Shown here: positions 14,169 through 15,954 of the stretch, piece after piece
Numbering within the stretch: the stretch's first letter is position 1
How the letters are laid out: every line of letters begins with the position of its first letter
NCBI GenBank assembly: GCA_026982255.1
Contig: JALSHL010000184.1
Coordinates: 1 to 15,954, forward strand
DNA: 15,954 bases
From: Paracoccaceae bacterium
Lineage (GTDB): Bacteria > Pseudomonadota > Alphaproteobacteria > Rhodobacterales > Rhodobacteraceae
Direction of reading: 5' to 3'
Position numbers and translations under genes: made by a program
Notes under the pieces: generated by a model
What the model saw: the letters and a program-made list of their open reading frames with translations, nothing else
The model's database searches: none
What the model was told of the DNA's origin: nothing

Positions 14169-15646
14169 AACTTCTCGGCCAGATTCATGCCGGAGAGATA
14201 TTCGAGACGACCCCATGCGCGCAGATACTCAAGCTCGTAGTAGCGCACGCGCTCCTGTGCCTGCACCACGCGGGCCTCCAGCGCGGCGACGAGGAATTCC
14301 TCGGACCGGCCGGCCTCGACCAGCGAGCGTTCGCTGTTGACCAGTGCGCGAGCGGCACCAAGGGCGCGACGGCTTTCGGAAATGGAGCGGGCAATCTCGG
14401 ACAGGCGCGACAGGGTCGAGCGGATGTCCGAGGAGACCTGGCGTTTCTGCGAGAAATACTGCAACAGCGCATCGCGGAAATCGACGCGGGCGATGAGGTT
14501 GGCGTAGCCCTGACCGTCGGCGTTGAACAGCGGCACGACCAGACGGACGCCATAGATGGTGTCCTGTGTGGTGGAGCCGCCACCGAAGCGGCTGGCTTCA
14601 CGGTCTTCGTATTGCAGGCGGGCGAACCCTTCGAGGACCGGCGCGAAATCGGCCGAGATAGCCTGGCGTTTGCGGATGTCCTGTTCGGCGACCGCAATAA
14701 TGGCGCCGAGTATTTCGGGGTTGTTCTGAAGCGCGGTTTCGATTGCCTGTTCCGGCGAGACGCGACGTTCGGTGCCGAAGACACCGGCAGGCGGCGAAAG
14801 CGGCGTGACGTTGTCGATGCGCGCGCCGGACAGGAACGCCAGATCGGAAAGGGCCGTGTTGTAGCGCAGTCTTTCCTGCGAGAGGTCCACACCGATGTTG
14901 GCGACCTCGACCCGCAGGGAGTTCTTGGCGCTGTCCTCGGCAATTCCGGCGTCCGAACGGGAAATCTCGGCGTTCAGTTGCCGGTTGATCAGGTTGCGGC
15001 GGCGTTCCAGCGCGGTGATCCGGTTCCGGCTTTGTGCGGCCTGAAGATAGGTGTCGAAGGTCTGATACATGACCTTTTGCACGGTGGCGATATAGTCCAC
15101 CTCGGCCGCGGAGCGCACGGTGCTGGCCAGCCTGATACCGTAGATGCGCCCGAGATCGAAGATCGGCTGGCGCAGTTCCAGTTGTGCGTCGATGGATGGA
15201 TAGGTGGCCGTGCCAAGCTGGAAAACCGCGTTATCGGTGGCGATAACGTTTTGTTCGTTCATGGAATAGTTGCCGGACAGGGTGATTTGCGGCAGGTATC
15301 CGAAAATCGCGTTCAGGCGCTGGGCGTCCGCACGGTTGATCCGCTGTGCCGCCCGCCCGATTTCGGGATTGCGCTGCAGGGCGGCCTGTAATGTATCGGA
15401 CAGCGCCACGGTCGGGGTGTTCGCGGTGGTATCGCCATCGAATTCGGCCTGGAGGGCGCTGGCGACCTCGTTGTTCGCGATGGCATTCTCGAAGCGTTCG
15501 GTGATGGAGGCCTGCGCGTCGGCGTCTATACCGCCGGAAAGAAGACCGTCCAGGCGTTCCGGCGTTGCCTTGCTCGTCAGGCCGTCGCCACAGGCGGAAA
15601 GCAAGGTTGCCAGCGCAAGCATGGACGTTGTCAGTTTGAAACCCAC
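14165..15646 (-). CDS. TolC-family outer-membrane efflux lipoprotein
   Basis: The protein forms the outer-membrane and periplasmic tunnel of a tripartite exporter. I chose GTG at 15644-15646 because AAGGGG stands 8 nt upstream and it gives a lipoprotein signal peptide ending in LLSAC (Cys19), for 493 residues. The frame is open 85 codons further upstream, but that part is promoter-like and unlike a protein of this family. Two outer-membrane-factor repeats are visible. One begins near residue 82 (VALSDTLQAALQRNPEIG), the other after 290 (VSPEQAIETALQNNPEIL), each with beta segments and long helices. The lipid anchor resembles OprM or NodT more than E. coli TolC. The segment after Cys19 (about 20-80) is longer than usual. 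It is the first gene of the three-gene operon. Confidence 0.9.
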   Translation of the reverse strand: MGFKLTTSMLALATLLSACGDGLTSKATPERLDGLLSGGIDADAQASITERFENAIANNEVASALQAEFDGDTTANTPTVALSDTLQAALQRNPEIGRAAQRINRADAQRLNAIFGYLPQITLSGNYSMNEQNVIATDNAVFQLGTATYPSIDAQLELRQPIFDLGRIYGIRLASTVRSAAEVDYIATVQKVMYQTFDTYLQAAQSRNRITALERRRNLINRQLNAEISRSDAGIAEDSAKNSLRVEVANIGVDLSQERLRYNTALSDLAFLSGARIDNVTPLSPPAGVFGTERRVSPEQAIETALQNNPEILGAIIAVAEQDIRKRQAISADFAPVLEGFARLQYEDREASRFGGGSTTQDTIYGVRLVVPLFNADGQGYANLIARVDFRDALLQYFSQKRQVSSDIRSTLSRLSEIARSISESRRALGAARALVNSERSLVEAGRSEEFLVAALEARVVQAQERVRYYELEYLRAWGRLEYLSGMNLAEKL

Positions 15647-15676
15647 AATAGATACCCCTTTACCATTTTGGCGTGG

Positions 15677-15704
15677 AATATATAGGACGTGTGCGGAAAA
15701 GCAA
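15677..15704 (-). promoter_or_regulatory. Predicted promoter of the TolC-adaptor-Omp85 operon
   Basis: On the minus strand TTGCTT (15699-15704) and TATATT (15677-15682) are 16 bp apart. The -10 matches five of six consensus bases and the -35 only three. Transcription would begin near 15669, about 22 nt before the GTG start. The rest of the 221-bp divergent spacer is A+T-rich and shows no operator that I recognise. Confidence 0.4.
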
Positions 15705-15867
15705 CTGCTTGGCGACAGGGCGGGTGGTTTTTGTAACCGATTGTTGTCAAAGAAAAAGGTAGAGCGAAATTTTTTCATAATTCTGAAGCAAAAAGTAGAC
15801 ACAATGCTGCGAATGTAATAGCTTGCAGGTTTAGTTGTGACTATTTCTGGTTGAACAGGTGCTGTAA

Positions 15868-15954
15868 ATGTTGGACGATACCGAGACCTCCAAACTGTCA
15901 AAAGCAGGCGTCGGCGAAGTGGATCTGGAGCCGATCCAGTTGCTTGAGCAGCGT
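15868..15954 (+). CDS. Unrecognised gene, N-terminal 29 codons only
   Basis: An ATG at 15868 opens a frame that runs to the right edge without a stop: an acidic N-terminus (MLDDTETSKLSKAGVGEVDL) followed by EPIQLLEQR. AGGTG lies 6 nt upstream and could serve as ribosome binding site. G+C content rises sharply at the start codon compared with the spacer, which supports real coding. No signal peptide or membrane segment is seen, so the visible part is probably cytoplasmic. The gene is divergent from the TolC-adaptor-Omp85 operon, so it could encode a regulator or the missing inner-membrane partner of that system. Too little is visible for any assignment. Confidence 0.5.
   Translation, partial: MLDDTETSKLSKAGVGEVDLEPIQLLEQR

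Noticed and set aside
15745..15750. Perfect TTGACA on the minus strand upstream of the TolC operon
   Set aside because: No acceptable -10 hexamer lies 15-19 bp downstream; the bases there are CCACCC.
15647..15901. 85-codon N-terminal extension of the TolC-type protein
   Set aside because: It spans an A+T-rich promoter-like spacer and would bury the lipoprotein signal peptide; the GTG at 15646 has AAGGGG at proper distance.

Overview
The window looks like a chromosomal segment of an alphaproteobacterium, most likely a member of the Rhodobacteraceae (Roseobacter group). The basis is the G+C-rich coding style, a C-terminal Hint_2-type protein, an NDUFA9-like SDR protein and the overall gene complement. 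This placement rests on recognising protein families by eye, not on a database search.

Region 1 (1-2117) is the right end of an integrated mobile element. It holds a partial, unrecognised gene running off the left edge (minus strand), an A+T-rich repeat-bearing spacer, a tyrosine integrase (minus strand), and a 45-nt 3' fragment of a tRNA-Lys(UUU) gene that I read as one attachment site. The fragment starts exactly in the anticodon loop and ends at CCA, with no 5' half upstream. The rest of the element and the intact tRNA-Lys should lie to the left. Base composition here is visibly more A+T-rich than in the rest of the window.

Region 2 (2118-9957) is core chromosome, all on the minus strand. 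gltD then gltB (4-nt overlap) encode the two subunits of NADPH glutamate synthase, closed by a strong hairpin. Beyond it, a Hint-domain protein is followed 3 nt later by mtgA, a peptidoglycan glycosyltransferase.

Region 3 (about 10020-12213) holds uppP (plus), recycling the undecaprenyl carrier. It overlaps tail to tail with an NDUFA9-like NAD(P)-binding protein (minus). A complete tRNA-Leu(CAG) follows, with a good promoter and a terminator.

Region 4 (12226-15954) is a three-gene minus-strand operon: a TolC-family outer-membrane lipoprotein, a short HlyD-type periplasmic adaptor (4-nt overlap) and an Omp85/BamA-type beta-barrel without POTRA domains (17-nt gap). A divergent gene of unknown function starts at 15868 and is cut by the right edge. 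The operon looks like an envelope export or assembly module whose inner-membrane partner is not in view.

No gap between genes exceeds about 225 bases. I saw no CRISPR array, rRNA or insertion sequence. The least conventional parts are the island end, the Hint-mtgA pair and the TolC-adaptor-Omp85 operon.
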